A DNA stretch of 16,440 nucleotides from an uncultured Oscillibacter sp. (GTDB lineage Bacteria > Bacillota_A > Clostridia > Oscillospirales > Oscillospiraceae): contig CAQVQZ010000024.1 of NCBI GenBank assembly GCA_948902155.1, positions 1-16,440 on the forward strand. The letters run 5' to 3'. Positions 1 through 6,392 of this stretch are shown here, piece after piece. Each line of letters opens with the position of its first letter. Positions within the stretch are counted from its first letter, which is position 1. The position numbers and the translations under genes were made by a program. The notes under the pieces were generated by a model. The model did not search any database, was not told the origin of the DNA, and saw only the letters and a program-made list of their open reading frames with translations.

Positions 1-860
1 CCCTGGGGGGCGTCTGCGGCGTCCACTGCGAAAACGCCGGGGTCATCGACGGCATGATCGCCGAGAAAAAGGCCCTGGGGGAACTGTCTCCCGCCAGCCA
101 TCCCCAGACCCGCCCGCCCTATCTGGAGGCGGAAGCCGTGGCGCGGCTGCTGCGGATTGCCCAGGCGGCGGATGCCCCGGTGATCATCGTCCACCTCACC
201 AACGGCGAGGCTCTGGAGGAGGTCCTCCGGGCCAGGAAGCGGGGCCAGACCGTCTATGTGGAGACCTGCCCCCAGTACCTGACCCTGGACGAGAGCCTGT
301 ATTACCAGGAGAATTTCTCCGATGCCGCCCGGTACGTCTGCGCCCCGCCCCTGCGGGACAAAAAGGAGCAGGATACGCTGTGGAAGGCCCTCCGCCGGGG
401 AGAGATCCAGACCGTGTCTACGGACCACTGCGCCTTTACCCTGGAGCAGAAGGGCCTGGGCCTGACGGACTTCACGAAGATTCCCGGCGGCCTCCCCGGC
501 GTGGAGGCCAGGGGGGAGCTGATGTGGTCCTGCGGCGTGGCGAAGCGGAAGCTCACCGTGGCGCAGATGTGCCGCGTCCTCAGCGAGAACCCGGCGAAGC
601 TCTACGGCCTCTTCCCCCGGAAGGGGACTCTCCAGCCCGGCAGCGACGCGGACATCGTGGTATACGACCCCAGCGGCGGGCACATCATCCAGGCGGAGGA
701 CTGCGTTTCCGCCGCCGGGTACACGCCCTATGAGGGGTTCGCCACCGACGGCGGCATCCGGCAGGTCTGGCTCCGTGGCCGTCTGGCCGTGGAGAGCGGG
801 AATGTCGTCGTCTCCGCGCCGGAAGGCAAGTACATGCCCCGCGGAAAATGTATGCTATAA
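1..860 (+). CDS. hydA: Dihydropyrimidinase / D-hydantoinase family amidohydrolase, C-terminal two-thirds (5' end outside window)
   Basis: The reading frame is open from the window edge (first whole codon at 3) to the TAA at 858-860, about 285 residues, so the N-terminal part is missing. Family members open cyclic amides such as dihydropyrimidines and hydantoins in the cytoplasm, using two metal ions in a TIM barrel. The fragment starts just before HCEN, which carries a metal-ligand His. A second ligand His follows in IIVHLTNGE, then the family signature VETCPQYL. STDHCAF holds the metal-binding Asp, PGGLPGVEAR is the substrate-loop region, and NPAKLYGLFPRKGTL and PGSDADIVVYDP are the return to the small beta domain. 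The C-terminus, near GKYMPRG, matches the usual family end. The carboxylated Lys lies upstream of the window. Exact substrate (pyrimidine, hydantoin or another cyclic imide) cannot be told from this part. A strong hairpin terminator follows eight bases after the stop. Confidence 0.9.
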   Translation, partial: LGGVCGVHCENAGVIDGMIAEKKALGELSPASHPQTRPPYLEAEAVARLLRIAQAADAPVIIVHLTNGEALEEVLRARKRGQTVYVETCPQYLTLDESLYYQENFSDAARYVCAPPLRDKKEQDTLWKALRRGEIQTVSTDHCAFTLEQKGLGLTDFTKIPGGLPGVEARGELMWSCGVAKRKLTVAQMCRVLSENPAKLYGLFPRKGTLQPGSDADIVVYDPSGGHIIQAEDCVSAAGYTPYEGFATDGGIRQVWLRGRLAVESGNVVVSAPEGKYMPRGKCML

Positions 861-866
861 ACGAAA

Positions 867-895
867 GAAGGCGGACCCGAGAGGGTCCGCCTTTC
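867..895 (+). terminator. Intrinsic terminator after the hydantoinase gene
   Basis: GGCGGACCC (870-878), loop GAGA, GGGTCCGCC (883-891), followed by TTTC. AA at 868-869 can pair with the first two T residues. It starts directly behind the TAA stop, so it most likely ends the transcript of the partial upstream gene. Confidence 0.85.
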
Positions 896-943
896 ATAAG
901 GCCCCTTTTGAAAGGGGCTCCCGCCGGAGGCGGGTGGGGATTG

Positions 944-997
944 CCGCAGGGATTTCCTTCTATTGCCAATACTGGCTGTAGAAGGGAACCCCTGTGG
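944..997 (+). other. 54-nt long hairpin (possible structured RNA or palindromic element)
   Basis: Arm 944-962 pairs with 979-997 at 18 of 19 positions, two of them G-T. The stem continues inward with GCCA (965-968) against TGGC (973-976) around the loop ATAC. The G-T pairs would be G-U in a plus-strand RNA but A-C mismatches in a minus-strand RNA, so if it folds as RNA the plus orientation is favoured. No promoter was identified for it, and a terminator (867-895) stands upstream. Confidence 0.5.
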
Positions 998-1057
998 ACG
1001 CTTTTCTACTGCAAATCAGGTATTAGGATTGAAGTCCCTACGACAATCCTACGCCAC

Positions 1058-1131
1058 GTCGTCGGAAGAAATTCCGCTCTGTTCCGTCGCCGCCCGAAGG
1101 GCGACGACTCCACCCGCTCCATTCCTTCCTC
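1058..1131 (-). repeat. Dispersed core repeat, copy 1
   Basis: The reverse complement of this stretch matches 15139-15212. A 24-base block (1106-1129) is identical to 15140-15163. A 31-base block at the other end, containing GAGCGGAATTTCTTCCG, differs at three positions. The middle differs in sequence but is a GC-rich hairpin in both copies: here GTCGCC...GGCGAC around a TTCG loop. It lies inside the mosaic intergenic region. Confidence 0.8.
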
Positions 1132-1210
1132 CTCTCCCCACAAAATCTGAGGATTTTGCGGGGGCCCCAGGGGTGGGCCACCTCCTTTCAAAAGGAGGCT
1201 TTGGAACGGC

Positions 1211-1816
1211 TCAGGACAAAGGCTTCTGGCTGAACGTCACCGTCAGGGCGTAAACGTGTTCATAGCCAAGCTTTTCATATTCCTCCGGCTGGAAGAAATA
1301 CTCCGGGTCATAGGAGATAATCGTGTTTTTCGTCGTGTTGACCTGGATGGCAAGGGGGATTTCTTTCTCGTAGACAATTTCCGTCCGGCCGGCGACGAGC
1401 GACATCGCCCGTCCCATGCCCTCCGGGTCCTCTATCTCGTCCGGGGAACCGTAGGACACGGCGGTGAAGTCTTTCCCGAACTGGACGGCCTCCCGGTATT
1501 CGCTCCGGAGGTCCTCAAAGCCAAAGGCCATCCGGCCTTCCTTCACGCCTTCCTTCAGGGCCATACCACCGCCACCGGTGACGAGTTCCCACTTGCCGTC
1601 CTTCAGCACGTAAGTATTGACGCTGACCTTCTTAGCCGTCCCGTCCAGAACAACGTCGAACAGGTGCTGCTCCGTATCCGCTCCCAGCAGCTTGGCAATG
1701 GCCTCTTCTTCCTCCGTCAGCTCGGCGGGCTGGATGTACATCGGCGGAGCCGCCTTCGCGCCGCAGCCGCAGAGCACCAGCGCCATCAAAGCGCACAAGG
1801 CCAAAATCTTCTTCAT
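1211..1816 (-). CDS. Putative lipoprotein of unknown function
   Basis: The protein has 201 residues and was not assigned to a named family. It starts MKKILALCALMALVLCGCGA: a basic N-region, a hydrophobic core and a lipobox-like LCGC whose last Cys would be lipidated by Lgt, so the mature protein should sit on the outer face of the membrane. The remainder is soluble, mixed alpha/beta in composition, with acidic stretches and no cysteines. I chose the ATG at 1816 because AGGAG stands eight bases upstream and the signal peptide begins there; an in-frame ATG seven codons earlier would put unneeded residues before the signal. It lies downstream of the DUF4330 gene on the same strand, about 110 bases away, and may be cotranscribed with it. 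No clear terminator with a T-run follows; the hairpin at 1181-1198 lies just beyond the stop. Confidence 0.8.
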   Translation of the reverse strand: MKKILALCALMALVLCGCGAKAAPPMYIQPAELTEEEEAIAKLLGADTEQHLFDVVLDGTAKKVSVNTYVLKDGKWELVTGGGGMALKEGVKEGRMAFGFEDLRSEYREAVQFGKDFTAVSYGSPDEIEDPEGMGRAMSLVAGRTEIVYEKEIPLAIQVNTTKNTIISYDPEYFFQPEEYEKLGYEHVYALTVTFSQKPLS

Positions 1817-1891
1817 AAAGCATTCTCCTCCCCGCAATTCTGCGTTGCCGTCGCTCCGGCCCGGTCGATTGCCGGACTTCCAGAGCGCACG

Positions 1892-1932
1892 AAAGCTCTT
1901 TTTGGTGACTTTTTCTCTCGAGAAAAAGTCAC
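1892..1932 (-). repeat. Gene-3'-end hairpin repeat, copy 1 (at end of the DUF4330 gene)
   Basis: On the gene strand this is a 12-bp stem, GTGACTTTTTCT, loop CGAG, AGAAAAAGTCAC (1905-1932), followed by CAAAAAGAGCTTT (1892-1904). The TGA stop of the DUF4330 gene (1929-1931) is inside the stem. A second copy with the same polarity ends the GT4-CsaB gene at 4735-4775. The stem is followed by A-rich rather than T-rich sequence on the gene strand, so it is not a standard intrinsic terminator. Confidence 0.8.
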
Positions 1933-2411
1933 TCCCACGTAACGTCGATGACCGTCCCGTTTTGGAACTCCACCGTCTCGCTCTTCATGATATAGTCCGT
2001 CTTGCCGATGCGGACCTCCTGCTCGCCGACCTTGGTGGTCATGACGTTCTCCTTGGGCACCGTGGCGGTGCAGGTAAAGTAGAGATTCACATGGTCCGGG
2101 TCCTCGCACCACTGCCCGTCGGGCCCCAGCACCAGGTAGGGGGTCATCTCCACGGACTCGATCTGTCCGTTGAGCCGGACCCCGGAGGCCATGAGGGGGG
2201 AGGGGAGATTTTCCTTGGCGTTTTCGTAAAGCTCTGCGGCCACGTTCTGGACCCGGACCACATAGGTGATATCCATGGTGGAGACCTCAATGGTGCCGCC
2301 CCGGTTCAGAATCCGGGAGGCGGCGTAGAGGGCCACCGCCAGAATTAGAACCACGGCGATGATGTCGATGATGTTGAATTTTCCAATGCGGAACGCTTTT
2401 TTCTCTTCCAT
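1929..2411 (-). CDS. DUF4330 family membrane-anchored protein
   Basis: This 160-residue protein has the DUF4330 pattern: a short charged start, then KFNIIDIIAVVLILAVALYA as the single N-terminal membrane segment (about residues 11-34), then a predicted extracytoplasmic domain of about 125 residues. The function of DUF4330 is not known. In Clostridia it is often found near surface-polysaccharide genes, and here it is divergent from a glycosyltransferase-CsaB fusion, which hints at a role in the same envelope process (inference). The ATG at 2411 is supported by GGAGGT at 2417-2422 (reverse strand), five bases upstream. The stop codon lies in a repeated hairpin (1905-1932), so the last residues (VTWE) abut repeat sequence. 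Confidence 0.85.
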   Translation of the reverse strand: MEEKKAFRIGKFNIIDIIAVVLILAVALYAASRILNRGGTIEVSTMDITYVVRVQNVAAELYENAKENLPSPLMASGVRLNGQIESVEMTPYLVLGPDGQWCEDPDHVNLYFTCTATVPKENVMTTKVGEQEVRIGKTDYIMKSETVEFQNGTVIDVTWE

Positions 2412-2466
2412 GCCAGACCTCCGTAACGGGCGCGGGCCCGTCTTCTTTCATATTGATAGGGCCTTA

Positions 2467-2495
2467 TAGACAAGCCCCGGAAAGTATTGTATAAT
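2467..2495 (+). promoter_or_regulatory. Sigma-A-type promoter of the csaB operon, with an overlapping palindrome
   Basis: TAGACA (2467-2472), a 17-base spacer and TATAAT (2490-2495) form a near-consensus promoter, 33 bases before the ATG at 2528. AAAGTATT (2481-2488) and AATACTTT (2493-2500) make an 8-bp inverted repeat spaced by four bases across the -10 box. It could be an operator, or simply a by-product of the AT-rich -10 region. Confidence 0.8.
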
Positions 2496-2527
2496 ACTTT
2501 TCACAAAATCACAAGGGGATTTTTATC

Positions 2528-4777
2528 ATGAAAGTCATCCATCTCATCAGCGGCGGCGACTCCGGCGGGGCCAAGACCCACGTCCTGAGCCTCCTCCAGC
2601 ATTTGAACGAGAGCATTACCGCCCAGCTGGTGTGCTTCCGGGACGGCCCTTTCGCCGAGGAGGCCCGGTCCATGGGCATTCCCACGGAGATCATGAGCGG
2701 CAACAACATTCTGCGAATCCGCCGCCAGCTGGTGGACTACATCCGCCGGGGGGGCTATCAGCTCATCCACTGCCACGGGTCCAGGGCCAACATGATCGGC
2801 GCGCTGCTGCGCAAGCCCACGGGACTGCCGGTGGTGACCACGGTCCACAGCGACTATAAGCTCGACTACATGGGCCGCCCTCTGGCTCGGTGTACCTTCG
2901 GCGTCATCAACACCTGGGCCCTCCGGCGGCTGGACTACCGCATCGGCGTCTCCGACGCCATGGTGGACCTGCTGATTTCCCGGGGCTTCCCGGCGGACCG
3001 CTTTTACGCCATTTACAACGGCATCGACTTCACCCCCGCCCCGGACCAGGGCGACCGTCTGCCTTACCTCCGGAGCCTGGGAGCCCAGGTGGAGGCGGAC
3101 TCCGTGGTGGTGGGCATCGCCGCCCGCCTGAACCCGGTCAAAGACATGTCCACCCTCATCCGAGGTTTCGCCGAAGCGCATAAATCCTGTGATAAATTAA
3201 GATTAGTAATTGCCGGCGACGGCGAGGAGCGGGAGAAGCTCGCCGCCCTCGCCGGGGAGCTGGGGGTAGAAAACCAGGTCACTTTCGCCGGGTGGATCAG
3301 CGGCGGCATGGACCGCTTTTACAGCGCCCTGGATATCAACGTCCTCACCAGCCTGTCCGAGACCTTTTCCTACGCCCTCACCGAGGGGGCCCGGTTCCAC
3401 CTGGCCACCATCTCCACCGCCGTGGGAGGCATCCCCTACCTCATCGACCATGGCGTCAACGGCTACCTCTTCGAACCCCGCGACTGGCGGGCCCTGGGCG
3501 GCTATCTGGCCGCATTGGGCGGCGACGAGGCTTTGCGCCGCCGCATGGGGGAAATGCTCTTTGAAAAGGCGTCCGCCCAGTTCTCCATTGAAAAGACCGT
3601 GGACACCCAGCTCCACATTTACCGGGAGATTCTCCGCCGCCACAGCCGCCCCTCCGCCCGCCGGGACGGCGTGGTGATCTGCGGGGCCTACGGCCGGGGC
3701 AACGCCGGGGACGACGCCATCCTGGAGGCCATCTTGGAGGAAATGCGCTCCATCGACCCGGACATGCCCATCACCGTCATCTCCAAGGACCCGAAAAACA
3801 CCCGCCTGAATTACCGGGTCCGCTCCGTCAGCCGGGTGGACTTCCCCGGCTGGCTGGGGGCCATGCGGAAGGCGCGGCTCTATATCAACGGCGGCGGGAG
3901 CCTCATTCAGGACGTGACCTCCCGGCGCTCCCTCTGGTTCTACCTGATGAACATCCGGGCAGCGAAATGGGCGGGCTGCGGCGTGCAGATGTACGGCTGC
4001 GGCATCGGCCCCGTCACCCGCGAGAACCACCGGAAGCTGGCGGCGAAGGTGCTGAACCGCAACGTGGATATGATCACCCTCCGGGAGCCGGATTCCCAAG
4101 AGGAGCTGAAATCCATGGGCGTGGACCGGCCCGACATCCGCCTGACGGCGGACCCGGCCCTGACGCTGAAGCCCGCCTCGGACGAAAAGACGGACAGCGT
4201 GCTGCTCCGGGCGGGGATACCGCCCCGGGGCAGGTATATCTGCTTCGCCCTCCGCCCCTGGCCCGGCTTCCAGGAGAAAGCGGCCCTCTTCGGGGAAGCG
4301 GCCCGCCGGGCCTGGGAGCGCTACGGCCTCACGCCGGTATTTGCGGCGGTGGAGAAGGGCCAGGACCCCGCCGCCGCCCGTCTGGCGGCCCAGGGTCTGG
4401 AAGGCGTGCCCCACTACTTCCTGGACGACGCCGGAGCCGCCGGGACCATCATCGGCTCCCTGGCGCGGATGGAGGTGGTGGTATCCATGCGCCTCCACGC
4501 CCTGATTTTTGCCGCCGGGCAGGGGATTCCCCTGGCCGGGGTGGTATACGACCCCAAGGTCTCCTCGTTCCTGCGCTACATCGGCCAGGAGAATTTTACG
4601 GACCTGGGGGCGCTGACCCTGGAGAATCTGACGGCGATGATTGACCGCGCCTTCGCCCAGTCCGGGGACAAGCAGGCCCAGGCGGAGGCGGTCCGGCGCT
4701 TGCAGAAGATGGAGCGGGGAAACGTGGACGCGGCGTTCCTTTTTCTCGAGAGAAAAAGGAACCAAAAAGAGCTTTAG
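2528..4777 (+). CDS. csaB: Fusion of GT4-family glycosyltransferase and CsaB-type polysaccharide pyruvyl transferase
   Basis: The 749-residue product carries two enzymes in one chain. Residues 1 to about 372 are a GT-B glycosyltransferase of family 4: SGGAKTHV near the start, HCHGSRANM at 81-89, IAARLNPVKD around 197-206, and the retaining-enzyme EX7E motif with E278 and E286 in SETFSYALTE. Residues about 380-735 are a polysaccharide pyruvyl transferase: YGRGNAGDDAILEAI (388-402), NGGGSLIQD (454-462), YGCGIGPV (489-496) and SMRLHALIFA (653-662). CsaB adds pyruvate ketals to secondary cell-wall polymers, which in known species lets SLH-domain proteins bind the wall. The fused transferase may make the sugar that is then pyruvylated (inference). 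AAGGGG lies nine bases before the ATG. The last 13 residues (FLFLERKRNQKEL) are encoded by a repeated hairpin element and are probably not part of the ancestral fold. The frame is continuous, without sign of a frameshift between the halves. Confidence 0.9.
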   Translation: MKVIHLISGGDSGGAKTHVLSLLQHLNESITAQLVCFRDGPFAEEARSMGIPTEIMSGNNILRIRRQLVDYIRRGGYQLIHCHGSRANMIGALLRKPTGLPVVTTVHSDYKLDYMGRPLARCTFGVINTWALRRLDYRIGVSDAMVDLLISRGFPADRFYAIYNGIDFTPAPDQGDRLPYLRSLGAQVEADSVVVGIAARLNPVKDMSTLIRGFAEAHKSCDKLRLVIAGDGEEREKLAALAGELGVENQVTFAGWISGGMDRFYSALDINVLTSLSETFSYALTEGARFHLATISTAVGGIPYLIDHGVNGYLFEPRDWRALGGYLAALGGDEALRRRMGEMLFEKASAQFSIEKTVDTQLHIYREILRRHSRPSARRDGVVICGAYGRGNAGDDAILEAILEEMRSIDPDMPITVISKDPKNTRLNYRVRSVSRVDFPGWLGAMRKARLYINGGGSLIQDVTSRRSLWFYLMNIRAAKWAGCGVQMYGCGIGPVTRENHRKLAAKVLNRNVDMITLREPDSQEELKSMGVDRPDIRLTADPALTLKPASDEKTDSVLLRAGIPPRGRYICFALRPWPGFQEKAALFGEAARRAWERYGLTPVFAAVEKGQDPAAARLAAQGLEGVPHYFLDDAGAAGTIIGSLARMEVVVSMRLHALIFAAGQGIPLAGVVYDPKVSSFLRYIGQENFTDLGALTLENLTAMIDRAFAQSGDKQAQAEAVRRLQKMERGNVDAAFLFLERKRNQKEL
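4735..4775 (+). repeat. Gene-3'-end hairpin repeat, copy 2 (at end of csaB fusion)
   Basis: A 12-bp stem, GTTCCTTTTTCT, loop CGAG, AGAAAAAGGAAC (4735-4762), then CAAAAAGAGCTTT (4763-4775); the TAG stop begins at 4775. Relative to the copy at 1892-1932 two stem bases differ (GA to TC) and their partners differ to match (TC to GA), so pairing is kept. Confidence 0.8.
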
Positions 4778-4806
4778 GTCAAGGCCTGGAGATGGAAGGA
4801 GACTGT

Positions 4807-5082
4807 ATGGCGGATTTGACGGCGCTGCGGAATATCGGTGGAGAAATGGCCCGGAAGCTGACGGCGGTGGGGGTGGACTCCCCGGAAAAGCTGGCGGAAC
4901 TGGGGTCTAAGCACGCCTTTTTCCGGTTGAAAGAGCTTTACCCGAATGTCTGTCTGGTCCATTTATACGCCCTGGAGAGCGCCATCCGAGGCGTGGAGTT
5001 CAACCGGCTCCCGGAGGAGACGAAACGGGATTTGAAAGCGTTCAGCGACACTCTGAACGGCAAAGGAGGGCCCAAGCCTTGA
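4807..5082 (+). CDS. TfoX C-terminal-domain-like small protein (helix-hairpin-helix)
   Basis: A 91-residue protein, MADLTALRNIGGEMARKLTA onward, that fits the stand-alone C-terminal domain of TfoX/Sxy: LRNIG near the start, GVDSPEKLAELGSKHAFFRL, LYPNV and LYALESAIRG followed by LPEE. The fold resembles helix-hairpin-helix nucleic-acid-binding domains. The N-terminal TfoX domain that acts in competence in Gammaproteobacteria is absent, so a competence role should not be assumed. I chose the ATG at 4807 since GGAAGGAG is five bases upstream; an in-frame ATG at 4792 would put this site inside the gene. It follows the csaB fusion by 29 bases and its stop overlaps the TTG start of walJ (TTGA), which points to translational coupling. 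The stop is at 5080-5082. Confidence 0.85.
   Translation: MADLTALRNIGGEMARKLTAVGVDSPEKLAELGSKHAFFRLKELYPNVCLVHLYALESAIRGVEFNRLPEETKRDLKAFSDTLNGKGGPKP
5062..5070 (+). promoter_or_regulatory. Ribosome binding site that fixes the TTG start of walJ
   Basis: AAAGGAGGG lies eight bases before the TTG at 5079. No ATG or GTG in this frame lies at a suitable distance, and the conserved N-terminus begins right after the TTG, so the rare start codon is well supported. Confidence 0.8.
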
Positions 5083-5870
5083 CGACCATACACACCCTGG
5101 CCAGCGGTTCCTCGGGGAACGCGCTGCTGCTCTCCTGGGACGGCGGGCACATCCTGGCGGACGCGGGCATCTCCTGCCGCCGCATCCGCCAGAGCCTGCA
5201 AGCCTTGGGCCTGGACCTGCCGGACCTGGATGCGGTCTGCATCACCCACACCCACACCGACCACATCTCCGGCCTCCAGACCCTGCTGAAGCACACGGAC
5301 TGCCCCGTTTACGCCACCGCCCCGGCGGGGCGGGACCTGCTCCGCCGCATGGCCGGACTGGAGGACCGCCTGGAGGAGGCGGACCGCTTCACGGTCAAGG
5401 ACTGCGCCGTCACGGCCTTCCCCACCTCCCACGATTCTCCCGGCTCCTGCGGCTATCGGTTCGACACCCCCGACGGCGGCGTGGGGCTTCTGACGGACAG
5501 CGGCGTGATAACGCCGGAGGCGGAGGCCGTTCTGCCCGGCGTCTCCCTGGCGGTGCTGGAGGCCAACCATGACGTGGAGGCCCTCCGGAGCGGCCCCTAT
5601 CCCTACTATTTAAAAGAGCGCATTCTCGGCCCCGGCGGGCACCTCCGCAACGAGGACGCCGCCGCCTTCGCCGTCACCCTGGCGGCGGCGGGAGCGCAGG
5701 AGATCATCCTGGCCCACCTGAGCCGGGAGAACAACACCCCCGCCATGGCCCTCCGGACGGTGGAGACGGCCCTCCGCGCCGCCGGGCTGGGGCCCCGCCT
5801 TTCCACCGCGCCTCGGGACCGCCTCAGCGGGGCCTACCGCCTGACAGGAGGCTTGGTATGCAGCGAATAA
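5079..5870 (+). CDS. walJ: WalJ/YycJ-type MBL-fold metallohydrolase
   Basis: 263 residues, starting with TTG. It has the metallo-beta-lactamase fold of YycJ/WalJ: TLASGSSGNALLL at the start (6-18), the metal motif THTHTDH (56-62), TSHDSPGSCGYRF (116-128) with H118, D140 in LTDSG, H164 in EANHD and H213 in AHLSREN. All expected metal ligands are visible. Family members are thought to be dinuclear nucleases; B. subtilis YycJ has been linked to DNA repair and genome maintenance. In Bacilli the gene belongs to the walRK operon and rlmH lies nearby. Here the kinase genes are absent but rlmH follows directly with a 13-base overlap. It is therefore the third gene of the csaB operon and tightly coupled on both sides. 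Confidence 0.88.
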   Translation: MTTIHTLASGSSGNALLLSWDGGHILADAGISCRRIRQSLQALGLDLPDLDAVCITHTHTDHISGLQTLLKHTDCPVYATAPAGRDLLRRMAGLEDRLEEADRFTVKDCAVTAFPTSHDSPGSCGYRFDTPDGGVGLLTDSGVITPEAEAVLPGVSLAVLEANHDVEALRSGPYPYYLKERILGPGGHLRNEDAAAFAVTLAAAGAQEIILAHLSRENNTPAMALRTVETALRAAGLGPRLSTAPRDRLSGAYRLTGGLVCSE

Positions 5871-6340
5871 CCCTCCTGTGCGTCGGGAAGCTGAAGGAAA
5901 AGTTTTACGCCGACGCGGCGGCGGAGTACGCCAAGCGCCTCAGCCGCTGCTGCAAGCTGGAGCTGGTGGAGCTGCCGGAGGAGCGCCTTCCGGAGGACCC
6001 GTCCCCCGCCCAGATCGACGCCGCCCTGGCGAAAGAGGCGGAGGCCATCCGGGGAAAGCTGCCCCCTTCCTCCGGCCTGATCGCCCTCTGCGTCGAGGGC
6101 AAGGAGCGCTCTAGCGAGGAACTGGCCCGGCTGATGGCGGAGTGGGCCGGCCGGGGCGAGAGCCGCCTGGCGTTCCTGATCGGCGGTTCCCACGGCCTCC
6201 ACCCGTCCATCAAGGCCCAGGCGTGGGTCCGGCTGTCCATGTCTCCCATGACCTTCCCCCACCACCTGGCCCGCGTGATGCTGCTGGAACAGATTTACCG
6301 GGCCTACCAGATCAACGCGGGAACGAAGTACCACAAGTGA
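5858..6340 (+). CDS. rlmH: 23S rRNA pseudouridine-1915 N3-methyltransferase RlmH
   Basis: 160 residues, the usual length for this SPOUT-class enzyme, which methylates N3 of pseudouridine 1915 in helix 69 on the assembled 70S ribosome using SAM. The sequence shows the start ITLLCVGKLKEKFY, the SAM-site loop FLIGGSHGL (106-114), and the conserved end LSMSPMTFPHHLARVMLLEQ, then IYRAYQINAGTKYHK, whose YHK terminus is diagnostic. The commoner sequence before it is RGxxYHK; here it is AGTKYHK. AGGAGG lies upstream of the ATG within walJ, and the two genes overlap by 13 bases. It is the last gene of the operon; a strong hairpin follows at 6346-6375. Confidence 0.96.
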   Translation: MQRITLLCVGKLKEKFYADAAAEYAKRLSRCCKLELVELPEERLPEDPSPAQIDAALAKEAEAIRGKLPPSSGLIALCVEGKERSSEELARLMAEWAGRGESRLAFLIGGSHGLHPSIKAQAWVRLSMSPMTFPHHLARVMLLEQIYRAYQINAGTKYHK

Positions 6341-6345
6341 AGGGC

Positions 6346-6375
6346 GAGCGGCCCCGGCAAAAGCCGGGGCCGCTC
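6346..6375. terminator. Shared hairpin between convergent rlmH and rqcH
   Basis: GAGCGGCCCCGGC (6346-6358), loop AAAA, GCCGGGGCCGCTC (6363-6375), a perfect 13-bp stem. On the plus strand CATCGTTTCT follows, a weak T-run; on the minus strand GCCCTTCAC follows. It probably limits read-through between rlmH and rqcH in both directions, although neither side has a textbook T-run. Confidence 0.7.
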
Positions 6376-6392
6376 CATCGTTTCTCCGCCTC

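Larger units (their letters stand above)
901..1198. repeat. Hairpin-rich mosaic intergenic repeat region
   Basis: This gene-free stretch is a chain of palindromes. It opens with an 8+8 hairpin, GCCCCTTT-TG-AAAGGGGC (901-918), and closes with CCTCCTTT-CA-AAAGGAGG (1181-1198), so the two ends mirror each other. Between them are CCCGCC-GGA-GGCGGG (920-934), a long hairpin at 944-997, AGGATTG...CAATCCT (about 1025-1050), the dispersed core repeat (1058-1131) and CAAAATC-TGAG-GATTTTG (1141-1158). Overlapping reading frames through it have no family resemblance or convincing ribosome sites, so I do not call genes. The layout resembles non-coding MITE- or REP-like composite elements. That classification is inference. 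Confidence 0.6.

Noticed and set aside
848..1253. Several short open frames in the 861-1210 interval
   Set aside because: They run through palindromic repeat sequence, overlap in three frames and begin without ribosome sites.
1905..1932. Hairpin as an intrinsic terminator of the DUF4330 gene
   Set aside because: On the gene strand the stem is followed by CAAAAAGAG, not a U-run, and the stop codon is within the stem.
3203..4765. Long open frame on the minus strand, opposite the CsaB fusion
   Set aside because: It is antisense to a gene with clear GT4 and CsaB motifs; its translation is low-complexity Gly/Val/His/Ala-rich as expected from GC-rich shadow frames.
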